A stretch of DNA of 18,081 nt from Clostridiales bacterium (GCA_003537755.1 DPQS01000041.1:3754-21834), one strand, 5' to 3'. Positions 6,688 through 13,928 are shown, counted from the first letter of the stretch. Translations and numbers: made by a program. Notes: generated by a model not told the origin, from the sequence alone.

Positions 6688-7902
6688 ATGCCGAAATTTA
6701 AGTATACCGCGGTAAACATAAAAAAGGAAAAGTTTACCGGAACTTTTATCGCGGAAAACGAAAAAGACCTTGCCGAGCAGTTGGCAAAGCAAAATCTGTA
6801 CCTTATCTCGTCTACGCCCTACTCGGACAAAACACCGTCGGCATTCTGGACGACGGGTACGGGCAAAGTGTCGGTAATCGAACTGGCAAGTTTTTGCCGC
6901 CAGTTTGCAACCATGCTCAACGCCGGCATAACCATCATGGACAGCATGCAAAGCCTTATTACGCAGCCCTATTCGGCGTACTTCCGCAAGATACTGGAAC
7001 GCATTTACGAGGATTTGCGCGGCGGTCTGATGTTTGCCGAGTGCGTGGAAAAACACAAAAAAGTGTTTCCGGATTTCTTCCGCAGCATGTTGCACGTCGG
7101 CGAAGAAAGCGGACGGCTGGAAACGGTTTTGCTGAGTCTTGCCGACTACTACGAACGCGACGACAAGCTGAAGCGGCAAACGGCTTCGGCACTGGCGTAC
7201 CCGATGTTGCTGTTGGTGCTTATCATAGGCATAATCGTACTTATGCTGGTGTTTATCGTGCCTACTTTCCGCAGTGCGCTTGCCGGCATGAACGTGCCTG
7301 TCGAAGGGCTTACAAAAGTAGTGTACGACATCAGCGACTTTTTGCTGAATGAGTGGCGGACGGTGGTAATAGTCATTGTCGTACTGGCAGGCGTGCTGTT
7401 TCTCGTCGGTCGCACCAAGGGCGGCAGAAGGTTTTACGACTATCTCAAGTTACACCTGCCGTTGTTCGGCAAAGTCAATCTCGACCTCATTACGGCGCGT
7501 TTCGCACGCGGTTTCAGCCTGCTTATCAGCAGCGGTATGGACGTAGTGGAAGCTCTCAACACAATTGCGATTGTCATAAACAACACCTGGATGAAGGAAC
7601 GCTACCTCAAGGCGGTGGACAACGTTTGTCAGGGCATGAGCATTGCGCTCGCATTTAAGTCGAATAAGTTGTTTCCCGACATGATGTTGCAGATGATTGC
7701 CGTAGGTGAGCAGACCGCAGGACTGGAGGAAGTGCTGTCAAAGTCGTTTGCCTACTTCGACGGCAAGGCGGAAAGTGCGCTTAACAACCTTACAAACAAA
7801 CTGCAACCGATAATGATGATAATAATGGGCGTTGTCGTCGGTGCGTTGTTTATCGCCGTGTACTCGCCGATGTTGTCCATCATGAAAAACCTGAACGTTT
7901 GA
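6688..7902 (+). CDS. pilC: Type IV pilus inner-membrane platform protein PilC (GspF family)
   Basis: The 404-residue product has the usual PilC length and two GspF domains, roughly residues 65-190 and 268-392. Signatures include FCRQFATMLNAGITIMDSMQSL (69-90), the GEESGRLETVLLSLADYYER motif (138-157) with its repeat GEQTAGLEEVLSKSFAYFD (340-358), and membrane helices at about 171-193, 224-241 and 376-399. PilC sits in the cytoplasmic membrane and couples the PilB ATPase to addition of pilin subunits. ATG 6688 follows TGAGGAGA. It is separated from pilD by a 220-bp regulatory region and from pilB by 140 bp, so it may be transcribed as its own unit or with pilB. Confidence 0.95.
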   Translation: MPKFKYTAVNIKKEKFTGTFIAENEKDLAEQLAKQNLYLISSTPYSDKTPSAFWTTGTGKVSVIELASFCRQFATMLNAGITIMDSMQSLITQPYSAYFRKILERIYEDLRGGLMFAECVEKHKKVFPDFFRSMLHVGEESGRLETVLLSLADYYERDDKLKRQTASALAYPMLLLVLIIGIIVLMLVFIVPTFRSALAGMNVPVEGLTKVVYDISDFLLNEWRTVVIVIVVLAGVLFLVGRTKGGRRFYDYLKLHLPLFGKVNLDLITARFARGFSLLISSGMDVVEALNTIAIVINNTWMKERYLKAVDNVCQGMSIALAFKSNKLFPDMMLQMIAVGEQTAGLEEVLSKSFAYFDGKAESALNNLTNKLQPIMMIIMGVVVGALFIAVYSPMLSIMKNLNV

Positions 7903-7927
7903 CGACTTCGGTAACGAAAATTTTAAT
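7899..7927 (+). promoter_or_regulatory. Promoter for pilB overlapping the pilC stop
   Basis: TTGACG (7899-7904), 17 bases, TTTAAT (7922-7927). The -35 box includes the pilC stop codon. A start near 7934 would give a leader of about 109 nt. Confidence 0.55.
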
Positions 7928-7936
7928 ACGTATCAC

Positions 7937-8018
7937 GTTTTTGCTGCAAAACGGTAGCAAAAAAACAAGTAACGGCAATGGTTTTTGCCGCGGTAAACGC
8001 TCCTGAATCAACGTTTAC
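7937..8018 (+). promoter_or_regulatory. Three consecutive hairpins in the pilB leader
   Basis: The stems are TTTTTGCT/AGCAAAAA (7938-7945 with 7956-7963), CGGCAA/TTGCCG (7973-7978 with 7985-7990) and GTAAACG/CGTTTAC (7993-7999 with 8012-8018). The A-rich tract after the first stem and lack of T-runs argue against plain terminators. A cis-regulatory leader is inferred. Confidence 0.4.
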
Positions 8019-8042
8019 GGCACGGCTTGAAAGGAAAAGTTT

Positions 8043-9731
8043 ATGAATCTCGATTACGAATTACTGCAATTTTTCGTTTACAAAAAAATAGTCAAACGCA
8101 AGGACATCGACGAAATAATGGAAGCCTGCAAAAGGCTCAACATGCCCGTCGAAAAGTACCTTGTCGCCAAGGAATACTGCAACGAAGTTTCCGCGCTGTA
8201 CGCCATGTCGGAATTTTTCTGCATTCCCGCGGTGGAACTGGACATGCTGGACATCGACAAGGAACTGTTTGACAAATTCAGTTTCGACTTTATGAAAAAG
8301 CACAAAGTCGTGCCCGTTTGCCGCGACAAAAAGGGGACGTTGCTTCTTGCCGTGGGCAGACCGCTGGACATGTGTGCCATCTCCGCCGTGTCGTCGGTGT
8401 TTATGTGTCCGCTGGACTTCGTAATGGTGCCTCCCGCGCAAATCGACAGATATGTTGACAGTATCGTGGCTGTAATCAGTACGTCCACCGCGCTGTCCGA
8501 CCTCAACGCCGAACAGGACAAAAACCTTGTCAAAGACAACGGCGAATTCAGCGGTGTTGGCAAAGAGGACGACGTAATCAACAACTCGGCGGTGCGCCTT
8601 GTTGACAGCGTAATCCGCGAAGCCATCCCCTACCGCGCAAGCGACATTCACATCGAACCGTTTGAAAAGCAGGTGCGCGTGCGCTACCGTATCGACGGCG
8701 ACCTGCAACTTCGCGCGGAATTTCCTATCGAAAGTTACCCTGCAATCTGCGCCCGTATCAAGATTATCAGCGGACTTAACATTGCCGAACGCCGCGTGCC
8801 ACAGGACGGACGTATCAACATGAACATCGGCGGCAAGGAATACGACTTCCGTGTGTCCAGCCTGCCTACGGTTTACGGTGAAAAGTTTGTTATTCGTATT
8901 CTGGACAAAACGTCGTTCAGTTTCACGCGTTCGGAACTGGGCTTTACCGACACGGAAAACGCGGTAGTGGACAAAATCCTTGCCCATCCGCACGGCATAG
9001 TGTTGCTGACCGGACCCACGGGTTGCGGCAAAAGCACAACACTGTACAGTTTCCTTAAGGAACTCAACAAGTCCGACGTCAACATCGTCACTGTAGAGGA
9101 CCCCGTGGAATACACTTTGCCCGGCGTCAATCAGACCCAGGTAAACACCAAGGCGAAGATGACATTTGCTTCGGCTTTGCGCAGCATACTTCGTCAGGAC
9201 CCGGACATAATCATGATCGGCGAAATCCGCGACGAAGAAACGGCGCAAATTGCCATCCGCGCGGCAATTACGGGACACCTTGTGTTCAGCACTCTGCACA
9301 CCAACGACGCCCCCGGCGCGATAGTGCGTATGACCGACATGGGCGTGGAAGATTACCTCGTGTCCGACGCACTTGTCGGCGTAATTGCGCAACGTCTTGT
9401 CAAACGGCTGTGCCCTGCCTGCAAAAAACGCGGCAAAACCACACAAAAGGAAATGGAAATACTGGGGCTTACCGAACCCGTCACCATTTCCCGTCCGCAG
9501 GGGTGCCAGTTCTGCAACGGTACGGGCTACAAGGGGCGCGTTGCCGTGCACGAAATAATGTACCTCAACGAGCAGATGCGACAGGCTGTCGTCGGCGAAA
9601 AGTCGCTGGAAAAACTGCGCGAACTGGCGCGTGCCAACGGCATGATTTCGCTGTGGAACAGTTGCCGCGAATACGTCCTGAAAGGCGTGACGTCGATTCA
9701 GGAACTGATGTCGCTCGACTCCGACGAGTAG
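8043..9731 (+). CDS. pilB: Type IV pilus assembly ATPase PilB (GspE family)
   Basis: The 562-residue product is a full-length extension ATPase. An N-terminal MshEN/GSPII_E-N type region (about 20-145, including VGRPLDMCAISAV) leads to the N2 domain (ASDIHIEPFEKQVRVRYRIDG, 199-219). The motor follows: Walker A GPTGCGKST (324-332), Asp box VTVEDPVEY (349-357), Walker B with IGEIRDEET (392-400), and His box GHLVFSTLHTND (411-422). The tetracysteine zinc site C457xxC460...C488xxC491 marks PilB/GspE and is absent from typical PilT. It hydrolyses ATP to turn PilC during pilus assembly. ATG 8043 follows AAGGAAAAG. A retraction ATPase is not present in the window. Confidence 0.96.
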   Translation: MNLDYELLQFFVYKKIVKRKDIDEIMEACKRLNMPVEKYLVAKEYCNEVSALYAMSEFFCIPAVELDMLDIDKELFDKFSFDFMKKHKVVPVCRDKKGTLLLAVGRPLDMCAISAVSSVFMCPLDFVMVPPAQIDRYVDSIVAVISTSTALSDLNAEQDKNLVKDNGEFSGVGKEDDVINNSAVRLVDSVIREAIPYRASDIHIEPFEKQVRVRYRIDGDLQLRAEFPIESYPAICARIKIISGLNIAERRVPQDGRINMNIGGKEYDFRVSSLPTVYGEKFVIRILDKTSFSFTRSELGFTDTENAVVDKILAHPHGIVLLTGPTGCGKSTTLYSFLKELNKSDVNIVTVEDPVEYTLPGVNQTQVNTKAKMTFASALRSILRQDPDIIMIGEIRDEETAQIAIRAAITGHLVFSTLHTNDAPGAIVRMTDMGVEDYLVSDALVGVIAQRLVKRLCPACKKRGKTTQKEMEILGLTEPVTISRPQGCQFCNGTGYKGRVAVHEIMYLNEQMRQAVVGEKSLEKLRELARANGMISLWNSCREYVLKGVTSIQELMSLDSDE

Positions 9732-9870
9732 AGCGACGGCATATACGGGCACATCTTGACGTTGCGTTGTCGGCAAGCGTTCGAGTCATGTACGTCTTTG
9801 TACACTCCTCTCACGCTTCCGCCACAGCTACGCCAATCTGCACTCGTCTATGCCGTCGCTCGTTTTTTTT
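9731..9870 (+). ncRNA. Candidate structured RNA / long-loop terminator after pilB
   Basis: GAGCGACGGCATA (9731-9743) pairs perfectly with TATGCCGTCGCTC (9849-9861), followed by G and T8 (9863-9870). Nested inside are AAGCGT/ACGCTT (9775-9780 with 9813-9818) and TGTAC/GTACA around a 6-base loop (9789-9793 with 9800-9804). The 5' arm overlaps the last base of the pilB stop codon. The closed, nested layout and T8 resemble a structured 3' element that ends in a terminator. No known RNA family is recognised. Confidence 0.45.
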
Positions 9871-10103
9871 AGTACGTTCCCGTCACAATCCGCATCAATC
9901 TGCGCCGTCAAACTGATTTTTTTTGTGTATAGAGATGGCTTATAAAACCTCGGTACACGCCCGTGCTTCGTGGCGTAAATTTATAACAATAATAGTTGTT
10001 GAAATTAGTATCCGTCTATGCCGTCGCTCTTTTTTTTAGTACGCGCCTTCACGTTTCAGTCAACTGTTGCCACAATCTGCACCAATCTGCGCCGTCAAAC
10101 GGA
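9847..10103 (+). repeat. Direct repeat of the terminator arm and tail
   Basis: GTCTATGCCGTCGCTC-T8-AGTACG occurs at 9847-9876 and again at 10015-10043. In both copies it is followed by a CAATCTGCGCCGTCAAAC motif, at 9896-9913 and near 10083-10100. The second copy has about 24 extra bases before that motif. The two copies flank about 95 bp of AT-rich DNA that holds no gene. The second T8 copy can pair with the same 5' arm at 9731. Confidence 0.6.
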
Positions 10104-10133
10104 CTTGATATAAGAATAAAAAATTGTTGTTCA

Positions 10134-10457
10134 ATGAACAGGTGTGGGGTTGTTTGTGCGGTTTGTGTGCCGCATTCCCCTGCCATATTGTCGCTGACGG
10201 GTGCTACTGCAGGTTTTGTAGCAGTAATCGGATCAAAATATATTGAGACTATAACGGTGTTAGGCATGGCCGCCAAGCAGGTGTTTGCAATAGGTGCACT
10301 TGCTTTCGATATCGTTGCATATGGTATTATGCCTTTCTTTAATATTGAAATGCAAGGAATAGAGGTTGATACACCTGCCGATGGACATGTAAGTAATCCT
10401 TTCGGAATTTTTGGTAGCAATAGTTTTGTAACGAAGTCAATTGCTTTGAGTATGTAA
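10134..10457 (+). pseudogene. Hydrophobic ORF, possible Rhs C-terminal-region remnant
   Basis: The reading frame from ATG 10134 encodes 107 residues: a Cys-rich start, then two hydrophobic stretches (GATAGFVAVIG and VLGMAAKQVFAIGALAFDIV), and a polar tail ending GSNSFVTKSIALSM. No ribosome site precedes it, and the frame continues upstream into repeat DNA. Base composition drops to AT-rich here, unlike the pilus genes. It lies 16 bases before a likely immunity-type gene and about 0.55 kb before an Rhs-core fragment. I do not recognise the protein. The idea that it is the leftover end of an Rhs toxin comes from context only. Confidence 0.35.
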
Positions 10458-10473
10458 AAAAAGAGGTTTTATC

Positions 10474-10950
10474 GTGCGAATAGTATTTGAGGGAGAACTT
10501 TCCGAAAAGAATAAAAAGTATTTTGAAAGAATACAGGATCGCAGTAGTCGGTTCGTAAATTTGGTCGCTGCGATTTTAATGTTAATACCTGTAACTTTAT
10601 TGGTTGTGAAGTGCGGTCTTTACTTTATTTCTCTTTACAGTCTTAACATTATTTTTGTAGTAGGAGCATTTATTCCGTTAAAAAAACAAGCTATGGAATT
10701 GATTTATCCTGAAATGATTATCATAGAGGGTGAAGATTTGAAGTGTCTTTGTAAAGAGGATTCTGTGTACGAAAAAGTTTGTTATGTAACTGAGGTTGAA
10801 GATTGGGGTGATTGCTACAGGATATTATTTGGTTCACCGAGGCGTAAATCGATGTTTTTGTGTCAAAAAGATCTGATAACAGAAGGAACCATTGAGGACT
10901 TCGAAGAGTTGTTCGCCGACAAAATTGTACGAAAAACAGAACAAAACTAA
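10474..10950 (+). CDS. Small two-helix membrane protein, candidate immunity protein
   Basis: The 158-residue product starts at GTG 10474 with AAGAGG at 10461-10466, a good ribosome site. A polar N-terminus (about 1-28, RIVFEGELSEKNKKYFERIQ) is followed by two hydrophobic segments (about 29-47 and 51-69), then a cytosolic-looking acidic C-terminal domain rich in Glu and aromatic residues. The layout resembles YcxB-like and other small membrane proteins seen beside polymorphic toxins. The position directly after a short hydrophobic ORF and before an Rhs-core fragment suggests an Rhs-associated immunity gene. A strong terminator follows 3 bases after the stop. Codon use is AT-rich (many TTA, ATA and AAA codons), unlike its neighbours, which is consistent with transfer. 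Function is not established. Confidence 0.6.
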   Translation: MRIVFEGELSEKNKKYFERIQDRSSRFVNLVAAILMLIPVTLLVVKCGLYFISLYSLNIIFVVGAFIPLKKQAMELIYPEMIIIEGEDLKCLCKEDSVYEKVCYVTEVEDWGDCYRILFGSPRRKSMFLCQKDLITEGTIEDFEELFADKIVRKTEQN

Positions 10951-10952
10951 CA

Positions 10953-10993
10953 ACAATAGAGGCAAGCGATAGTGTGTCGCTTGCCTTTATTGT
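10953..10993 (+). terminator. Strong hairpin terminator after the 10474 gene
   Basis: ACAATAGAGGCAAGCGA (10953-10969) pairs with TCGCTTGCCTTTATTGT (10977-10993), 17 bp with a single G-T wobble and a 7-base loop. The T-rich stretch (TTTATTGT) is part of the 3' arm. It begins 3 bases after the stop codon. Confidence 0.8.
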
Positions 10994-11011
10994 ATAAATG
11001 AGTATAAACTG

Positions 11012-11242
11012 TATGTTGTTCTTGGCATTATTGACAGTACAGGTCAATTTGTGGTAAAATACAAATATACCGCATATGGCAAAGTGACCGTTACCAAAGA
11101 TACAGATGGTTTGGCAGATAGCATATCATTTGCGAATAACGCAGTTGATAGCGGCGGCAGTTCTTTTGTGTGTCGTCAGGTGCGCATGTCGCAACAGTTA
11201 CTGCGCGGCGACCATGCAAAAAATCAATGTCAAAACGATTGA
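11012..11242 (+). pseudogene. Rhs-repeat core fragment
   Basis: The frame reads YVVLGIIDSTGQFVVKYKY then TAYGKVTVTKDTDGLADSIS, which matches the Rhs/YD-repeat core pattern (G-[IV]-[IL]-D-x-x-G-x-[VF]-V-x-x-Y-x-Y-x-A-[YWF]-G-[KN]-V-T). The usual continuation into the ...YYLKSRYYNPxxGRF... hallmark is missing. After about residue 40 the frame turns into unrelated sequence and stops at 11242. No start codon with a ribosome site exists and a terminator lies just upstream. It is therefore a broken piece of a much larger Rhs protein. Rhs proteins are large secreted or surface toxins that carry variable C-terminal domains, and orphan fragments beside toxin/immunity cassettes are typical of them. Confidence 0.65.
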
Positions 11243-11267
11243 CTTATTGAAAGCAAAAGACTAATAT
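11239..11267 (+). promoter_or_regulatory. Sigma-A-type promoter for the yitT-like pair
   Basis: TTGACT (11239-11244), 17 bases, TAATAT (11262-11267). Transcription would begin near 11274, immediately before the hairpin at 11279-11314 and 70 bases before the proposed TTG start. Confidence 0.7.
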
Positions 11268-11278
11268 ATACCTTAGCG

Positions 11279-11314
11279 AGCGGCAAATTTGTGTTTATAC
11301 TACAAGTTGCCGCT
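11279..11314 (+). promoter_or_regulatory. 5'-leader hairpin before first yitT-like gene
   Basis: AGCGGCAA (11279-11286) pairs with TTGCCGCT (11307-11314). After one mismatch the stem continues TTGT/ACAA around a 9-base loop. It would be at the extreme 5' end of the transcript, where such stems can protect mRNA; no riboswitch is recognised. Confidence 0.45.
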
Positions 11315-11344
11315 TGTATACTCTTACCAATCGAGGACATCGAC

Positions 11345-12271
11345 TTGCTTACAAAAAACGTCTTTTGGCGCAAAGTCAAGGAATATCTTTTAGTCGCGGT
11401 TGCCGGCATATTAAACGCTATTTCGCTGTATTGCTTTGTCAATCCGTCAAACCTTGTTGCAGGCGGTTTCAGCGGACTGAGCACCGTTTTGTCGCGTCTT
11501 ATATGTGTGGCGATGGACGGACAGATCGTCGCGGAAACGTTCGATAAGTTGCAGTCGATTATGTACTTCGCTCTTAATGTGCCGCTGCTTATCGTGTCTC
11601 TTATCTTTTTGCGCGGCGACTTCACATTCAAAACAATCTGGGCAACTGTGGTGTGCACGCTTACGCTGTCTCTTTTGTCTGCCATCGCACCCGACTTCAA
11701 GTTTCACGAATCGCCGCTCATTGCGGTGCTGTTCGGCGGCATAATCATCGGTATGTCCATGCACATCGCTGCTGAAAACAACGGCAGCAACGCCGGTACG
11801 GAAGTAATCGCCAAGTTGGTTGCAAAGTACCGACCGGAGATAGACCTGTCTACTGTGGTGCTTATCTCAAATCTCGTCATCACGGTGATTGGCAGCATTG
11901 TCACGATACGTGTCGTCGAAGGCGCAACAATAGTAATTATTCTGTATTCGCTCACATACGTAATTCTTGGCGGTGCAAGCATGGGTATGTTCAACCGCGG
12001 CTTCGACCATCCGCAGAAGTTTATGATAGTAACGCGCGAGTACGACAAGATTTCTCAGGAAATACTGACGCGTTTCAAGCGCGGTCTTACCTTGCTTGAA
12101 GTCGACGACGACCCGGACAAAAAAGTAATCATGGTAATAGTGCAGTTTCGTCAGGCGGTTCAGCTTAAACAGATAATCAAAAAATGCGACCCGTCGGCAT
12201 TTACCTTTGTCAAGGACGTGTATGACATATTCAGCAGACCTTCGTTTAACAGGAGTTACAAGACAAAATGA
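11345..12271 (+). CDS. YitT family membrane protein (DUF161 + DUF2179), copy 1
   Basis: I place the start at TTG 11345, 8 bases after GAGG (11333-11336), giving 308 residues that begin MLTKNVFWRKVKEYLLVAVAG. A GTG at 11291 would extend the protein into the leader hairpin and lacks a ribosome site. The N-terminal two-thirds is the YitT membrane domain, about five to six helices with the NPSNLVAGGFSGLS motif. The C-terminal DUF2179 domain (HPQKFMIVTREYDKISQEIL, ending FTFVKDVYDIFSR) is cytosolic. The family motif that in copy 2 reads NGSTGGSDIIG is here NGSNAGTEVIA. The transport role of YitT proteins is unproven. The stop overlaps the next start by 4 bases, so both copies are likely made together. 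Confidence 0.9.
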   Translation: MLTKNVFWRKVKEYLLVAVAGILNAISLYCFVNPSNLVAGGFSGLSTVLSRLICVAMDGQIVAETFDKLQSIMYFALNVPLLIVSLIFLRGDFTFKTIWATVVCTLTLSLLSAIAPDFKFHESPLIAVLFGGIIIGMSMHIAAENNGSNAGTEVIAKLVAKYRPEIDLSTVVLISNLVITVIGSIVTIRVVEGATIVIILYSLTYVILGGASMGMFNRGFDHPQKFMIVTREYDKISQEILTRFKRGLTLLEVDDDPDKKVIMVIVQFRQAVQLKQIIKKCDPSAFTFVKDVYDIFSRPSFNRSYKTK

Positions 12272-13236
12272 GCAATACCAAACTCAAAATCAAAAACATT
12301 GTCGTCATTTTGTTTGCGGCGCTTTGTTCCGCAGTCAGCCTGGAATTGTTTCTTATTCCGAGTGACGTTGTCATCGGCGGCGCGTCGGGCATATCCAGCA
12401 TACTGGACATACTGTTTACAAACAATATGGATTCGTCGCTGTGGTACCTTTCGGCAGGCGTGTGGGTGTTTGCAATCAACATTCCCGTCGTGATTTACTG
12501 CTTCGTAAGCCTTCGCAAGGGCTTTGCGCTTCGCACACTGCTGTACGTCGCGTTTATGTCGGCAATGCTTATCGTGCTTCGTATCACCAACGTTTCGCAC
12601 CTTGTGGACAGCGTGATAAATTCCAACAATGCAGGCGACAAAGTCGTGTACGTAATCATGGGCGGTGCGCTTCACGGCGTGTGTTTGCCACTCGTGTTGT
12701 CCGTCAACGGTAGTACCGGCGGCAGCGACATCATCGGACTTATCGTGCAGAAACACAGCAAAACGGGCGGAAGATACGTGCTACGTTCGATATTTATCGC
12801 AAATCTTGTTATTCTTGCCTTGTCGTCGCTGGCTTACGGCTTTGTCAAGGGCGCAACGGCAGGCATAAATATGTTCATTTACTCGGTCGCGGCGCAGTTC
12901 GTGTGCGAGATTGTGCAGGAAACAATCTTCAAGGGCTTTTCTGCCGCGCTGGAACTGGAAATCACCACCGACAAATCCGACGCAATGCGCGAGGCGTTGA
13001 TTTCCGAAATCAAGCACGGCGTAACTACAATCAGGGTTGTTGGCGGCTATTCCAAGCAGGAAAAGAAAATGGTCGTGTGCGTAATCAACCGCCGTCAACT
13101 TGTACAGGCGCGTAAGATTATTCACCGCGTTGACCCCCAGGCCTTCGCCTATGTGGAAAACGTCAAAGAGGTAATAGGTAAAGGCTTTGCCAACAAGGAA
13201 GAGGAACTGGACGTCAGCGAACATACGGGAGAGTAG
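12268..13236 (+). CDS. YitT family membrane protein (DUF161 + DUF2179), copy 2
   Basis: The 322-residue product has the same two-part layout as its neighbour: a multi-helix YitT domain containing LIPSDVVIGGASGISSIL and the well-preserved motif NGSTGGSDIIGLIVQKHSK, then a DUF2179 domain (EITTDKSDAMREALISEIKH, GVTTIRVVGGYSKQEKKMVV, ending DPQAFAYVENVKEVIGKG). ATG 12268 overlaps the TGA of copy 1 and AGGAG lies just upstream inside copy 1, so translation is coupled. The acidic tail EEELDVSEHTGE is extra. The two are diverged paralogues, and co-production suggests a heteromeric complex, which is inference. A terminator hairpin lies about 125 bases downstream. Confidence 0.92.
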   Translation: MSNTKLKIKNIVVILFAALCSAVSLELFLIPSDVVIGGASGISSILDILFTNNMDSSLWYLSAGVWVFAINIPVVIYCFVSLRKGFALRTLLYVAFMSAMLIVLRITNVSHLVDSVINSNNAGDKVVYVIMGGALHGVCLPLVLSVNGSTGGSDIIGLIVQKHSKTGGRYVLRSIFIANLVILALSSLAYGFVKGATAGINMFIYSVAAQFVCEIVQETIFKGFSAALELEITTDKSDAMREALISEIKHGVTTIRVVGGYSKQEKKMVVCVINRRQLVQARKIIHRVDPQAFAYVENVKEVIGKGFANKEEELDVSEHTGE

Positions 13237-13360
13237 TGACGTTTTGTTTTCCCGAAGCATACGCACGCAGAAGTGCGCAATAGTCGGTGTATGGCGCGGA
13301 AACGTTGAAAAACGGCAAACTTTTGTTCCTTGTTTTAATTGTAAAGGCTAAAAAAAATAA

Positions 13361-13388
13361 GGCTGTCGCAAATGCGGCAGCCATTTTT
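13361..13388. terminator. Bidirectional terminator between yitT pair and Cys-rich gene
   Basis: GGCTGTCGC (13361-13369) pairs with GCGGCAGCC (13374-13382), 9 bp with one G-T wobble and the tetraloop AAAT. ATTTTT follows on the plus strand. On the minus strand the stem is followed by TTATTTTTTTT, so it can end transcripts from both the yitT pair and the minus-strand gene at 13486. Confidence 0.8.
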
Positions 13389-13485
13389 CATTTGTGCGGC
13401 TTTCTTTTGTCAGGGCGAAGTGAAGTTTTGCGTTCACGTCCCTACATGCGCAGCCGAATCTTGTCGGCGCGCTATGTACGTGCAA

Positions 13486-13710
13486 CTACTTGCACTCGGG
13501 GGACAACTTCAGACCGCCGCATGTGCCCAGAAGGGCGAGCATGAGGATGAGGCAGCAGGGGTTGACGTTAAGGTTGAAATTTTTCAACTTACCGCCGCAG
13601 CAGCACAGAAACAGGATGATAAGCAGCACCCATGTGCAATTGCAACCGCCCGTGCAGCCGTTGTCGCCCGTGCAGCCGCAACCGCCGTCGTTAAACAAAC
13701 CGTTGAACAT
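13486..13710 (-). CDS. Small Cys/Gly-rich protein, unknown function
   Basis: The 74-residue product is preceded by a strong ribosome site, GGAGGT six bases before ATG 13710, so it is very probably real. It has 12 cysteines (11, 13, 19, 23, 25, 36-38, 52, 53, 64, 73) and many glycines. The N-terminal part is a Cys-Gly-rich segment (GGCGCTGDNGCTGGCNC), followed by a hydrophobic run WVLLIILFL ending CCCGG and a second hydrophobic run LILMLALLG. The pattern recalls small Gly/Cys-rich hydrophobic spore-coat or YjcZ-type proteins of Bacillota, but I recognise no family. A sigma-K-like promoter lies upstream. Metal binding or disulfide cross-linking would fit the cysteines. It is monocistronic, with the bidirectional terminator about 100 bases after its stop. 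Confidence 0.8.
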   Translation of the reverse strand: MFNGLFNDGGCGCTGDNGCTGGCNCTWVLLIILFLCCCGGKLKNFNLNVNPCCLILMLALLGTCGGLKLSPECK

Positions 13711-13769
13711 GTTTTACCTCCGTTTTGCCGATTGTTCGGCTTTAGTATTTGACTGTTTTCAGTCTGTTT

Positions 13770-13797
13770 TACTGTATGATTTTGTTGAAAATTTTGT
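13770..13797 (-). promoter_or_regulatory. Candidate sigma-K-type promoter for the Cys-rich gene
   Basis: On the minus strand: AC (13797-13796), 17 bases, CATACAGTA (13778-13770). This fits the mother-cell sigma-K pattern AC-N16/17-CATAnnnTA, and the -10 also fits sigma-E's CATACAnT. No better sigma-A site was seen in the 150 bases before the gene. The motif is short, so chance is possible. Confidence 0.4.
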
Positions 13798-13857
13798 TAC
13801 AGCGCATACTGTAAATCATTGGCGAAAACATAATCGATATGTTTACGTTTGCTGCGG

Positions 13858-13886
13858 TTGACATATGTTTTTTAATAGTATATGAT
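13858..13886 (+). promoter_or_regulatory. Strong sigma-A-type promoter for the MATE gene
   Basis: TTGACA (13858-13863), 17 bases, TATGAT (13881-13886): a consensus -35 and a -10 with one mismatch. It is the best-scoring promoter in the window by eye. Confidence 0.85.
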
Positions 13887-13928
13887 AAAACAGTTGTGCG
13901 GTAAGGAGCGTACGACATTATCGGTTTT

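Noticed and set aside
8061..9776. 571-residue open frame antisense to pilB
   Set aside because: It is opposite a gene with all PilB motifs, has no ribosome site, and its composition (His/Arg/Val-rich) is typical of a shadow frame.
9996..10133. Upstream extension of the 10134 ORF
   Set aside because: The frame is open upstream only because it runs through the duplicated terminator-like repeat; there is no ribosome site and no coding character.
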